Part shown: positions 1 through 7,063 of the stretch, one piece after another
How the letters are laid out: every line of letters begins with the position of its first letter
Numbering within the stretch: the stretch's first letter is position 1
Source: Rhodospirillales bacterium
GTDB taxonomy: Bacteria > Pseudomonadota > Alphaproteobacteria > ATCC43930 > CGMCC-115725
DNA length: 14,147 nucleotides
Reading direction: 5' to 3'
NCBI GenBank assembly: GCA_015654725.1
Contig: JAATGI010000187.1
Span: 1-14,147, forward strand
Program-made: the position numbers and the translations under genes
The notes under the pieces: model-generated
The model's database searches: none
What the model was told of the DNA's origin: nothing
Seen by the model: only the letters and a program-made list of their open reading frames with translations

Positions 1-246
1 CGGGCGGTTCAGGGCAGTCAGCATGGCGAGATTGACGATGCTGCGCGTCTTGCGGTCGAGGCCGGGCCTGAGCCACACCGTGCCCCAGCAATATTCGGTG
101 ACGAATTCTTGCATCGGCCAATTGAAGTCGGTGGCGTTGGCGAGCGCGGCCTCGACATAGGCCTCGCCCAGAACCGCCTTCCTGACCTTGAGGCCCTCGA
201 CGAACTGTTTGGAGGTGGGCCGCTTCCGCTTCGGTGCTTGTGCCAT
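1..246 (-). CDS. Carboxymuconolactone decarboxylase family protein (5' part, runs off left edge)
   Basis: The first 82 codons are visible, reading leftward from an ATG at 246; the rest lies outside the window. The translation begins with a Lys/Arg-rich stretch (about residues 5-9). It then carries the family's signature around residues 48-76, including EYCWGTVW, the RPGLDRKTRS block and NLAML. This is the most conserved part of 4-carboxymuconolactone decarboxylase (PcaC) and AhpD-like proteins. PcaC decarboxylates gamma-carboxymuconolactone in the protocatechuate branch of the beta-ketoadipate pathway; many relatives act on other aromatic or lactone substrates or are peroxidase-like. A Shine-Dalgarno-like GGGAGA (plus-strand 254-259) lies 7 bases before the ATG. 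The gene diverges from a 3-hydroxyisobutyrate dehydrogenase-type gene and sits near an aromatic-acid-type transporter, which fits aromatic catabolism. Family assignment is firm; the exact substrate is unknown. Confidence 0.9.
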   Translation of the reverse strand, partial: MAQAPKRKRPTSKQFVEGLKVRKAVLGEAYVEAALANATDFNWPMQEFVTEYCWGTVWLRPGLDRKTRSIVNLAMLTALNRP

Positions 247-274
247 GATGGTTTCTCCCGTTTGATGGCGCGAT

Positions 275-300
275 GGCTCGGGCGCGATTATGCCCGGGCC
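275..300. promoter_or_regulatory. Inverted repeat in the divergent intergenic region
   Basis: Two 9-base arms (275-283 and 292-300) pair at 8 of 9 positions around an 8-base AT-containing centre. They lie between the divergent decarboxylase and oxidoreductase genes, where an operator for a shared regulator would be expected. The sequence could equally be a chance GC palindrome in GC-rich DNA. No regulator gene is visible beside it. Confidence 0.25.
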
Positions 301-313
301 GCGAGGCGATGCC

Positions 314-321
314 AGGGAGGA
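314..321 (+). promoter_or_regulatory. Ribosome binding site deciding the oxidoreductase start
   Basis: AGGGAGGA lies a few bases before the ATG at 326. The in-frame ATG at 290 has no such site and falls inside the inverted repeat at 275-300. The start at 326 is therefore preferred. Confidence 0.7.
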
Positions 322-325
322 ATCG

Positions 326-1216
326 ATGGCGGAAGACCTGATCGGCTTCATCGGCGTCGGCAATATGGGCTTGCCCATGGCCGCCAACCTGGTCGCGGCC
401 GGGCGCGAGCTGGTGGTGCACGACGTCCGCGCCGCGGCGGTGCGGTTGCTCGGCAACAAGGTGCGGATCGCGGCCTCGCCCGCCGAGGTGGCGAGCCTCG
501 CCGAGACCGTGCTGGTCAGCCTGCCGCGGCCCGAGATCGTGCAGGAGGTGGTGTTCGGCGCCAACGGCATCGCGTCGGGAGCCAAGCGCAAAATCTTCGT
601 CGATCTCTCGACCACCGGCCCGCGCATGGCGCAATCGATCGCGGCCGAGCTCAAGAAACAGGGCGTCGTGGCGTTGGATGCGCCGGTTTCGGGCGGCGTC
701 GCCGGCGCCAAGAAGGCGACGCTCGCGGTGATGCTGTCCGGCCCGAAGGCGGCGGCCGAGCGCGTGATGCCGATGCTCGCGGCCATCGGCAAGGTGTTCT
801 ATGTCGGCGCCGAGCCGGGCATGGGCCAGGTGATGAAACTCATTAACAATCTACTCTCGGGGACGGCCCAGGCCGCCACCGCGGAAGCCATCGTGATGGG
901 CGTCAAGTTCGGCCTCGATCCCAAGATCATGATCGACGTGCTCAATGCCGGCACCGGCCGCAACACCGCGACCGAGGCGAAATTCCCCAACGACATCCTG
1001 AATCGTCGGTTTCAGGGCGGCTTCGCGCTCGGCCTCATGGTCAAGGATTTGAAGCTCGCCATCGAGACCGCCGAATCGCTCCATGTCCCGATGTGGGTGG
1101 GCGAGGCGGTGAAACAGCTGTGGCTCCAGGCCGAGGGCCAAGGCGGCCCCGATCAGGATTCGACCGAACTCATCAAGCAGCTCGAAGCCTGGAGCGGCGT
1201 TACGGTGAAGGGCTAG
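326..1216 (+). CDS. NAD(P)-dependent 3-hydroxyisobutyrate dehydrogenase-type oxidoreductase
   Basis: The protein has 296 residues, the usual length for the beta-hydroxyacid dehydrogenase family (MmsB, GarR, GlxR), which reversibly oxidises small beta-hydroxyacids with NAD(P)+. The Rossmann motif GFIGVGNMG is at residues 7-15. Asp33 at the end of the second strand hints at NAD rather than NADP. The DLSTTGP block (93-99) and the substrate-binding DAPVSGG (118-124) are present. The catalytic lysine region is GMGQVMKLINN (165-175), with Lys171 and Asn175, and the late KDLKLA (240-245) is also kept. All expected catalytic positions are intact. It starts 80 bases from the divergent decarboxylase and precedes an aromatic-acid-type transporter, so it may oxidise a catabolic hydroxyacid intermediate. 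That is inference; valine breakdown or glyoxylate/tartronate semialdehyde metabolism is equally possible from sequence alone. Confidence 0.92.
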   Translation: MAEDLIGFIGVGNMGLPMAANLVAAGRELVVHDVRAAAVRLLGNKVRIAASPAEVASLAETVLVSLPRPEIVQEVVFGANGIASGAKRKIFVDLSTTGPRMAQSIAAELKKQGVVALDAPVSGGVAGAKKATLAVMLSGPKAAAERVMPMLAAIGKVFYVGAEPGMGQVMKLINNLLSGTAQAATAEAIVMGVKFGLDPKIMIDVLNAGTGRNTATEAKFPNDILNRRFQGGFALGLMVKDLKLAIETAESLHVPMWVGEAVKQLWLQAEGQGGPDQDSTELIKQLEAWSGVTVKG

Positions 1217-1261
1217 AGCGCGATCCTTCCAGACGATTCCATCTGGAAAGATCATGCTCTA
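1214..1261. repeat. Long imperfect hairpin repeat, rhizobial-type palindrome
   Basis: Arms at 1215-1233 and 1242-1260 are 19 bases each and pair at 16 positions by Watson-Crick rules. A further T-A pair lies at 1214/1261 and the loop is 8 bases. The stem starts with AGAGC and ends in GCTCT and includes the oxidoreductase stop codon (TAG, 1214-1216). The AGAGC...GATC...GATCATGCTCT form resembles a dispersed intergenic palindrome I recall from Bradyrhizobium and Rhodopseudomonas-like genomes. It may protect the 3' end of the message or contribute to termination. Confidence 0.6.
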
Positions 1262-1286
1262 AACGCGATCGGTCGCGATTCGTTCG

Positions 1287-1306
1287 GTCAGGTTCCCTGA
1301 CTTTCT
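1287..1306 (+). terminator. Possible weak intrinsic terminator after the oxidoreductase
   Basis: A perfect 6-base stem (1287-1292 with 1296-1301) with a TTC loop is followed at once by TTTCT. The stem is short and the T-run interrupted, so it could at most be a weak terminator between the oxidoreductase and the transporter. Confidence 0.3.
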
Positions 1307-1384
1307 AAATCCTGGACGGGCGGCTGCCCATTGTGAAAGACTTTCCGGTCTCGACTGCGGCGGGCCAACGATCGCGGCGAGGCA

Positions 1385-1392
1385 AGGGGAGG
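1385..1392 (+). promoter_or_regulatory. Ribosome binding site deciding the transporter start
   Basis: AGGGGAGG ends 6 bases before the ATG at 1399. An in-frame GTG at 1333 has no comparable site and would add 22 residues unlike a transporter N-terminus. Confidence 0.65.
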
Positions 1393-1398
1393 CACGCC

Positions 1399-2769
1399 AT
1401 GGCGCAAGCGCACACGGTCGAGATCAGCACGCTCATCGATAGCCGGCGGTTGAACGGCTTCAATGCCCGTATCGTGGTCATCTGTTGGCTCATCATGTTT
1501 TTCGAGGGCTACGATCTGGCGACCCTCTCGGTGGCCGGTCCGTCGCTCATGACGGAATGGGGCATCACCAGCAGAGCCTCGATGGGCTATGCCTTCAGCG
1601 CGGTGCTGTTCGCGACCATCTTCGGCACGCCATTGTTCGGCTGGATCGGCGACCGCTTCGGCCGCAAGAACGCGCTCATCCTCGCCTGTGTCGATATCGG
1701 CGTGTTCTCGCTCGCGACCATGTTGGTCACGTCGCTCGACCAGATGATCGTGGTGCGATTGTTCACCGGTCTCGGCATCGGCGGCATCGCCGCCAACACG
1801 CTGGCGCTCAACGCCGAGTTCGCGCCGCGCCGCGTCCGCGCGACCCTGATGATCGTGATGTTCACCGGCATCACGCTCGGCGCGGCGATTCCCGGCGCCA
1901 TTGGCCCCCGCCTCATTCCGATCTATGGCTGGCAAGTGTTGTTCTTCATCGGCGGCGTGACGCCGTTGATCATGGCGGCGGCGGCGGCGTTGTTCCTGCC
2001 GGAATCGATTAAATTCCTGGTGCTGCGCGACCGCAGCGTTACCCGAATCCGGGCGATCGTGCGCAATCTCGATGCCGCGCTCGCGCTCGATTCCGAGACT
2101 CGGTTCGTGGTCACGGACGAAAAGCCGGCGAAAAACCTATCGCCGGCGCTGCTGTTCAAGGACGGTCTGGGTGGGCTGACGACGCTGCTGTGGATCATCA
2201 ATCTGTTCAGCGTGCTGTCGCTCTATTTCATTTCCTTCTGGCTGCCGACCGTGATGGCAAGCACCGCCTTCAAGACCGACGCGCCCTATTTCCAGACCCT
2301 GTTCCAGACCGGCGGCACCGTCGGCGGTCTCGCCGTGGCCCGACCCGTGGACAAGATCGGGCTGCTGCCGGTCTTCATCATGTTCCTGATCGCGATCCCG
2401 TTCGCTTGCAGTATCGGCTACACCACCGGATCCGAAACCGTGGCGATGATCGATGTCGCGATCGCGGGCTTTTTCGTGCTGGGCCTGCAATTCGCGCTCA
2501 ACGCCGCCGGCGCGCTGATCTATCCGACCACGCTGCGCGCCACCGGCTCGGCCTGGTCGGGCACCCTGGGCCGGATCGGTTCCGTGGCCGGCCCGTCGGT
2601 CGCCGGCATCATGCTGTCGACCGGCATGTCGATCCAGACTTTCTACATGACCCTCGTGGTGCCGTTGGGACTGGGCGCGATCGCCAGCTTTTTCTTCGCG
2701 CGGCTCTACTACCGGCGCTTCCACGGCCACGGCTTCGAGCGCGAGGCGGTGAGGGTCGCCGCGGAATAG
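1399..2769 (+). CDS. MFS transporter, aromatic acid:H+ symporter-like
   Basis: This 456-residue protein has the length and hydrophobic pattern of a 12-helix major facilitator in the inner membrane. The first helix carries FFEGYDLATLSVAGPSL (about 34-50), close to the GYDxxxxxxxxPxL motif of the AAHS family (PcaK, BenK, MhpT, VanK), where the acidic residue is needed for proton-coupled uptake. The loop 2-3 motif GWIGDRFGRK is at 81-90. A family-typical NAEFAPRRVRATL is at 138-150 in the helix 4-5 region. The likely substrate is an aromatic or similar carboxylate, taken up with protons. The adjacent decarboxylase and hydroxyacid dehydrogenase support a catabolic role. The exact substrate cannot be read from sequence. 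The gap to the preceding gene holds a hairpin repeat, so co-transcription is uncertain. Confidence 0.88.
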   Translation: MAQAHTVEISTLIDSRRLNGFNARIVVICWLIMFFEGYDLATLSVAGPSLMTEWGITSRASMGYAFSAVLFATIFGTPLFGWIGDRFGRKNALILACVDIGVFSLATMLVTSLDQMIVVRLFTGLGIGGIAANTLALNAEFAPRRVRATLMIVMFTGITLGAAIPGAIGPRLIPIYGWQVLFFIGGVTPLIMAAAAALFLPESIKFLVLRDRSVTRIRAIVRNLDAALALDSETRFVVTDEKPAKNLSPALLFKDGLGGLTTLLWIINLFSVLSLYFISFWLPTVMASTAFKTDAPYFQTLFQTGGTVGGLAVARPVDKIGLLPVFIMFLIAIPFACSIGYTTGSETVAMIDVAIAGFFVLGLQFALNAAGALIYPTTLRATGSAWSGTLGRIGSVAGPSVAGIMLSTGMSIQTFYMTLVVPLGLGAIASFFFARLYYRRFHGHGFEREAVRVAAE

Positions 2770-2803
2770 CGGCCCAACAGCAGGGGCGGCGCGGGCGGCG
2801 CGC

Positions 2804-3178
2804 TCAGGTCTTGCCGATCCAGGCGAATTTTCTCGCGCCGTCCCGCCAAAGCTCGGTGATGCGAGGGTGAAACCCGAGCAGATCGAGGGACAGCGGCGGC
2901 GGTAGCGCGTCCTTCACCAACGCGATCTGCGCTTCGGATGCGACCGGGATGTAGAGCGTTTGGGTCTGGTCGTCGCCATCGTCCCAATCGATCAATTCGT
3001 ACCAGACATCGACATAGAGTTGGCCGCAACCCTTGCACCGGCACAGGTGTTTCGACAGGTGACTCTCGTCGGTCCAGGTCTCGATGACCTGGAGCGCGTC
3101 GCGGAGATCCTCGGGCCGCACATTCTCATTTTGCCACAGATGGCATTGCGTCGGCCGGGCCATGGAAAGTTCGGCCAT
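2804..3178 (-). CDS. Small Cys-rich protein of unknown function
   Basis: I do not recognise a function. From the ATG at 3178 the product has 124 residues. A cluster His44-x-Cys46-x-Cys48-x-x-Cys51-Gly looks like half of a zinc-binding knuckle. An aromatic/acidic stretch follows (YVDVWYELIDWDDGDD, 55-70), and there is a tryptophan-containing C-terminal part. There is no signal peptide or membrane segment, so it is probably cytoplasmic. The Cys arrangement and the normal codon use on this strand argue that it is real. No good ribosome site precedes 3178; an in-frame ATG at 3163 (115 residues... counting from Met6, 119 residues) is an alternative. A longer version starting inside the tRNA is unlikely. 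It lies 42 bases downstream of the tRNA-Arg on the same strand with no terminator between them, and converges with the transporter gene. Confidence 0.7.
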   Translation of the reverse strand: MAELSMARPTQCHLWQNENVRPEDLRDALQVIETWTDESHLSKHLCRCKGCGQLYVDVWYELIDWDDGDDQTQTLYIPVASEAQIALVKDALPPPLSLDLLGFHPRITELWRDGARKFAWIGKT

Positions 3179-3220
3179 GTTTTCTATCCGCGGGGGTTCG
3201 CGTGTCCGATCGACGGCAAA

Positions 3221-3297
3221 TGGCGCGCCCGGAGAGATTCGAACTCCCAACCCCCAGATCCGTAGTCTGGTGCTCTATCCAGTTGAGCTACGGGCGC
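3221..3297 (-). tRNA. tRNA-Arg (anticodon ACG)
   Basis: The 77-base minus-strand sequence folds as a complete cloverleaf. The acceptor arms GCGCCCG and CGGGCGC pair perfectly, and a D-arm with the usual TAGCTCA start is present. The anticodon stem CCAGA/TCTGG encloses loop CTACGGA with anticodon ACG, and the T-arm contains GTTCGAATC. The discriminator base is G and the 3' CCA is encoded (plus-strand TGG, 3221-3223). The anticodon ACG, with A34 normally edited to inosine, reads CGU, CGC and CGA arginine codons. Confidence 0.97.
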
Positions 3298-3310
3298 GAA
3301 GCGAGGCGCG

Positions 3311-3339
3311 AAGCTAACGGCATCGGCGCGGCGAAGCAA
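3311..3339 (-). promoter_or_regulatory. Possible tRNA-Arg promoter
   Basis: On the minus strand, TTGCTT (plus-strand 3334-3339) and TAGCTT (3311-3316) are separated by 17 bases, with 13 bases from the second box to the tRNA 5' end. The position suits a tRNA promoter, but the -10 box matches the sigma-70 consensus poorly. Confidence 0.3.
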
Positions 3340-3374
3340 GGCGGCCGGCATTTGCTCGGGCCGCGCGAATCGGC

Positions 3375-3403
3375 TTGTCGCTGCAAACTGCATTGCGTAA
3401 TAT
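3375..3403 (+). promoter_or_regulatory. Possible sigma-70-type promoter for the lipoprotein gene
   Basis: TTGTCG (3375-3380) and TAATAT (3398-3403) are spaced by 17 bases; each matches four of six consensus positions. The site is about 70 bases before the lipoprotein ATG, in the most AT-rich part of the gap. It could start the plus-strand gene run. Confidence 0.4.
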
Positions 3404-3475
3404 CCGAGCGCAGGCTCCGTGCGAAATAATCCGCAGCTTGCCCCGTATATCAGTGGGGGGTTCCCGGGAAGCGCC

Positions 3476-4738
3476 ATGGCCGGATTCGAAAGAAAGCCGC
3501 CGTCACCGATTCGTTACGCGCGCGCTGCCGGGCTGGCATGGGCGATAGCGGGCCTGTTTGCCTTGTCCGGCTGCGATTTTACCGAGGATATGTGGTCGTC
3601 GGTGACCGGCGGCGGCGGCAATGCCGGCGATTTCCCCGACAATTCCGCGGCGGCCGATCCCGCAACCCCCGCGCCTGCGCCAGCGGCGCCAGCAGCATCG
3701 GCGCCGGCCGCGTCGGCGATTTCGGCGGTCCCCGCACCCCCGCCGCAGAGCGCGGCGGCGGTGAGTCCGCCTGCGAATGGCGTCGCGGCCTTGGAACCCT
3801 CGGCCGTGGGCGCCAACAGCGGCACGTTCGTCGGCCTGAAGGTGCAGGATTTGCGCGCCGAATTGCAGAAATTGTCCGACAGCATCAATCGCCACAGCGA
3901 CGAGTTGCAGCGCGCGCGCGGAACGCTCGCCGGCGACGCCAATTCCTATTTCTCGGTGGTGGCCGGCATCAATTCCCGCCTCCAAGTCGGCACCACCCCC
4001 GGAAATCCGCAGTTGGTCGGGCAGTTCAACCAGGCGCAAAGCGCGCTCGACCACATGAACGACGACCTTGCCAGCCTCAGCACGCTATCGACCGAGAGCG
4101 CGACCGATCTCGCCTTCGCCGTCTATATCCTCGAGGATATCAAGGCCGCGTTTTCGCTGCAGGGCGCGGTGGAGGAAGATCACCGCCAGCTCAACGCGAT
4201 GCAGACCGCGACCAACGGCAACATTCTCGTCATTCAAGATTTGTCGCGCTCGGTGACCGACGAGATCACACGGCAGAATAATTACATCTCCAACGAGCGG
4301 CGCAACCTCACCACGCTCGCCCTCGCCATCAAGAATGGCGAGCTCTACGGCCAGAATTTCTCGACAGCCGCGTCGGCCCAGGCATTCGGCGGCTCATCGC
4401 CGGCCTATGCTTCCGCGCCGCCGACGATGGTCGCGGATCGCCGGCCGCTGGTCACGATCCGCTTCGACCGGCCGAATGTGCCGTACGAGCAGGCGCTTTA
4501 TACCGCCGTCAGCCGCGCGCTCGACCGCCGGCCCAATGCCACGTTCGATCTGGTGGCGGTGTCGCCCAATGGTGCCTCCGGCCCGCAGATGACGATTCGC
4601 GCCGACGAGGCCAGGCGCAACGCCGAAAACGTCATGCGCTCGCTCGCGCGGATGGGGCTGCCGGCCGATCGCATCGCGGTCTCCTCGATGACCAGCGGCA
4701 ACGTCCAGACCAGCGAAGTCGACATTTACGTCCGCTGA
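3476..4738 (+). CDS. Outer-membrane-type lipoprotein with coiled-coil region and OmpA-like C-terminus
   Basis: The product has 420 residues. A lipoprotein signal peptide spans about 1-32, with positive residues (Arg6, Lys7, Arg13, Arg16), a hydrophobic core and the lipobox ALSG-Cys33. An Ala/Pro-rich linker (about 58-100) of the kind that crosses the periplasm comes next. A long helical, Gln/Asn/Leu-rich region (about 120-290) looks coiled-coil. The C-terminus (about 325-420) resembles an OmpA peptidoglycan-binding fold: VTIRFDRPNV, a helix, a strand, then ADEARRNAENVMRSL and a final VDIYVR strand. The usual GHTD segment is absent, replaced by AVSPNGASG. Asp34 follows the lipid cysteine, a residue that in Escherichia coli favours inner-membrane retention, so the membrane is uncertain. 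GGGAAG precedes the ATG at 3476. It is probably an envelope structural or anchoring protein and lies just upstream of gpt. Confidence 0.8.
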   Translation: MAGFERKPPSPIRYARAAGLAWAIAGLFALSGCDFTEDMWSSVTGGGGNAGDFPDNSAAADPATPAPAPAAPAASAPAASAISAVPAPPPQSAAAVSPPANGVAALEPSAVGANSGTFVGLKVQDLRAELQKLSDSINRHSDELQRARGTLAGDANSYFSVVAGINSRLQVGTTPGNPQLVGQFNQAQSALDHMNDDLASLSTLSTESATDLAFAVYILEDIKAAFSLQGAVEEDHRQLNAMQTATNGNILVIQDLSRSVTDEITRQNNYISNERRNLTTLALAIKNGELYGQNFSTAASAQAFGGSSPAYASAPPTMVADRRPLVTIRFDRPNVPYEQALYTAVSRALDRRPNATFDLVAVSPNGASGPQMTIRADEARRNAENVMRSLARMGLPADRIAVSSMTSGNVQTSEVDIYVR

Positions 4739-4760
4739 GCCAGTGGCCGCGACGGATCGG

Positions 4761-5252
4761 ATGACGGCTGAAACCGGCGTAACCTATACCAGGAATTTCC
4801 CGGTCACCTGGGACGAGCTTCATCGCCACGCCCGCGCCTTGGCATGGCGACTCGTCGAATTGGGGCCATGGGAAAAGATCGTCGCGGTGACGCGGGGCGG
4901 GCTGGTGCCCGCGGCCATCGTCGCGCGCGAGCTCGATGTGCGACTCATCGACACAGTCTGTATCGCCTCCTATGACGATCGCGAGCAGGGCCGGGTCACG
5001 GTATTGAAGCCGGTCGCGGGCGATGGCACCGGCGTTCTCATCGTCGACGATCTCGTCGACACCGGCGTCACCGCCCGGAAAGTACGCGAAATGCTGCCCA
5101 AGGCTCATTTCGCCACCATCTATGCCAAGCCGGCGGGCCGTCCGATGGTCGATACCTTCGTCACCGAAGTGAGCCAAGACACCTGGATTTTGTTTCCCTG
5201 GGACATCGAGCCGCAATTCGCGCCACCGATCGCCAGCGTCCGCCGCCGCTGA
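4761..5252 (+). CDS. gpt: Xanthine-guanine phosphoribosyltransferase
   Basis: This salvage enzyme transfers phosphoribose from PRPP to xanthine, guanine and, less well, hypoxanthine, giving XMP, GMP or IMP. From the ATG at 4761 it has 163 residues, close to the family's roughly 150-160. The match to the Escherichia coli type runs along the whole length: an early VTWDELHRHARALAWRL, the VTRGGLVPA loop, DTVCIASYDD, the PRPP-binding VLIVDDLVDTGVTA and the late FATIYAKPAGRP and QDTWILFPWD segments, all intact. An in-frame GTG at 4743 would add six residues. I prefer 4761 because the family's N-terminus is short, although neither start has a strong ribosome site. It begins 22 bases after the lipoprotein gene and ends 5 bases before ggt, so it is probably co-transcribed with ggt. 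Confidence 0.95.
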   Translation: MTAETGVTYTRNFPVTWDELHRHARALAWRLVELGPWEKIVAVTRGGLVPAAIVARELDVRLIDTVCIASYDDREQGRVTVLKPVAGDGTGVLIVDDLVDTGVTARKVREMLPKAHFATIYAKPAGRPMVDTFVTEVSQDTWILFPWDIEPQFAPPIASVRRR

Positions 5253-5257
5253 CCGCG

Positions 5258-6991
5258 ATGTTTCGCGCGCGTGGGTTCGCCGTCGCGGCGGCGCTCATCC
5301 TGCTGTTGTCCCGAACCGCTTCAGCGCAAAACCCGGAAGGCGCCACCGGCCGCGAGGCCAAGACGGCGGTGTTCGCCGCGCACGACATGGTGGTGGCGGC
5401 GGATCCGCTGGCCGCCGAGGCGGGCCGCGCGATTCTGCGCCAAGGTGGCAACGCCATCGACGCCGCGATTGCGACCGCGCTCGTGCTCAATCTGGTCGAG
5501 CCGCAATCCTCGGGGCTGGGCGGCGGCGGGTTTCTGGTCTTTTACGACGCGGCGGCGCGCAAACTCACGACCTTCGACGGCCGCGAGACCGCGCCCGCCG
5601 CGACCAAGCCCGACCGCTTCTTGAAGCCCGACGGCACGCCCCTCGATTTTTTCGCGGCCGTGGTCGGCGGCCGCTCGATCGGGGTGCCGGGCTATCTGCG
5701 CATGCTGGCGCTCGCCCATCGCGAGCATGGCCGGCTCGCCTGGAAAGAGCTGTTCGCGCCGGCGATCGCGCTCGCCCGCGACGGTTTCCCGGTCTCAGAC
5801 CGGCTTCACCTGCTGCTGGCGCGCGACCCCTATTTGCCGCATTCGGATTCGGCCAGGGGATATTTTTACGACGCCAACGGCGCGGCGTGGCCGACCGGGA
5901 GCATCCTCAAGAATCCGGCGCTGGCGGCGACGCTCGAAACCATCGCGGCGCAAGGCGCCGATGCGCTTTATGACGGCGCGATCGGGCGGGACATCGTGCG
6001 CGCGGTGGCGAGCGCGTCGCCGCCGGGCGATCTCGCGGCCGGCGACCTCGCCGCCTATCGCGCCAAGGAACGCGTGGCGCTGTGCGGGGCTTATCGCGAT
6101 TACCGGATTTGCGGCATGGGCCCGCCCAGTTCCGGCGCGGTGACGATGCTGGAACTATTGGGGATGCTGGAGCGCTTTCCGCCGCAAGCGCTCGATCTGA
6201 CCTCGGTCGCGGGCGTCCATCTCTTCGCCGAGGCCGGGCGCCTCGCCTTCGCCGACCGCGACCGCTATCTCGCCGATACCGATTTCGTCACGGCGCCGAT
6301 CGCGGGTTTGCTCGACCGCGATTATTTGCGTCAGCGCTCGCTGCTGATCGATCCCGCGCGCGATCCGGGCGTGCCGGTGGCGCCGGGCGAGCCGCCCGAA
6401 CATCATGCCGCGAGCGGCGACAACGCCTCGCCGGAACTGCCTTCCACCAGCCATCTCGCCATCGTCGATCGCGACGGCAACGCGGTGTCGATGACGGTGT
6501 CGATCGAGAATGTGTTCGGCTCGCGGGTGATGGTGGACGGGTTTCTCCTCAACAACGAGCTGACCGATTTCTCGTTCCTGCCCGACCGCGACGGCAAGCC
6601 GGTGGCGAACCGGGTCGAGCCGGGCAAGCGGCCGAGGAGCGCCATGTCGCCGACTATTATATTCGACCACACCGGCGCGCTGCGGCTGGTGGTCGGCTCG
6701 GCGGGCGGGCCGGCGATCATCGAGGACGTGACCAAGACCGTGATCGAGGTCCTGGACCAGCATCGGGACCTCCAAGCCGCGATCGATCTGCCCGATATCG
6801 GGAATCGCAACGGCGTCACCGAAATCGAGGCCGGCCCCGGCGCCGATGCGCTCGCCGACGGGCTCAAGGCGCGGGGGCATGACGTCAAAATCGGGCCGCA
6901 TGCCAGCGGCCTGCATGGCATCGCGGTCACGGCCAAGGGCCTCGAAGGCGCCGCCGATTCCCGCCGCGACGGCGCCGCCAATGGCGATTAG
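5258..6991 (+). CDS. ggt: Gamma-glutamyltransferase (periplasmic, self-processing)
   Basis: The 577-residue precursor starts with a Sec signal peptide (about 1-23, ending ASA). The enzyme cleaves the gamma-glutamyl bond of glutathione and related compounds by hydrolysis or transpeptidation in the periplasm. The precursor cuts itself before a threonine to give large and small subunits. That nucleophile is Thr397 in LPSTSHL, followed by the family's VDRDGNAVSMT. Other expected elements are present: SGLGGGGFLVFYD (85-97), the DGRETAP segment with Arg109 (substrate carboxylate contact), PPSSG (289-293), LLNNELTDFS (430-439), RPRSAMSPTI (458-467) and the oxyanion-loop GSAGG (480-484). The predicted small subunit begins at 397. 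The length is normal and all key parts are intact. It follows gpt by 5 bases. The likely role is use of external or leaked glutathione as an amino acid and sulfur source. Confidence 0.95.
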   Translation: MFRARGFAVAAALILLLSRTASAQNPEGATGREAKTAVFAAHDMVVAADPLAAEAGRAILRQGGNAIDAAIATALVLNLVEPQSSGLGGGGFLVFYDAAARKLTTFDGRETAPAATKPDRFLKPDGTPLDFFAAVVGGRSIGVPGYLRMLALAHREHGRLAWKELFAPAIALARDGFPVSDRLHLLLARDPYLPHSDSARGYFYDANGAAWPTGSILKNPALAATLETIAAQGADALYDGAIGRDIVRAVASASPPGDLAAGDLAAYRAKERVALCGAYRDYRICGMGPPSSGAVTMLELLGMLERFPPQALDLTSVAGVHLFAEAGRLAFADRDRYLADTDFVTAPIAGLLDRDYLRQRSLLIDPARDPGVPVAPGEPPEHHAASGDNASPELPSTSHLAIVDRDGNAVSMTVSIENVFGSRVMVDGFLLNNELTDFSFLPDRDGKPVANRVEPGKRPRSAMSPTIIFDHTGALRLVVGSAGGPAIIEDVTKTVIEVLDQHRDLQAAIDLPDIGNRNGVTEIEAGPGADALADGLKARGHDVKIGPHASGLHGIAVTAKGLEGAADSRRDGAANGD

Positions 6992-7063
6992 GGCGTTTAC
7001 TTTTCGTTACCCGATCAGTCGCATCCTGTCGGCGCCAAAGTCGGAAGCTGAGCCAACTCGACG

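Noticed and set aside
109..846. 245-residue plus-strand frame over the decarboxylase and oxidoreductase start
   Set aside because: It crosses two recognised genes in wrong frames and its translation is Arg/Gly-rich with no family features.
1333..1398. Upstream GTG start for the MFS transporter
   Set aside because: No ribosome site precedes it, the extra residues are basic and unlike the family N-terminus, and a strong site precedes the ATG at 1399.
3179..3250. N-terminal extension of the small Cys-rich protein starting at 3250
   Set aside because: This start lies inside the mature tRNA, and the extra 24 residues look unrelated to the rest of the protein.
3221..3297. tRNA-Arg as an integration site of a mobile island
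   Set aside because: No integrase, no direct repeat of the tRNA 3' end and no phage or plasmid genes were seen on either side.
3461..3470. Perfect 10-base palindrome TTCCCGGGAA before the lipoprotein start
   Set aside because: It is short and GC-rich and overlaps the ribosome site; chance is the simplest explanation.
3184..3477. Minus-strand reading frame through the tRNA giving an apparent 97-residue protein
   Set aside because: Its central part is simply the translated tRNA-Arg (the well-known PVAQLDRAPDYGSGGWEFESL-like false protein pattern); the tRNA explains the sequence.
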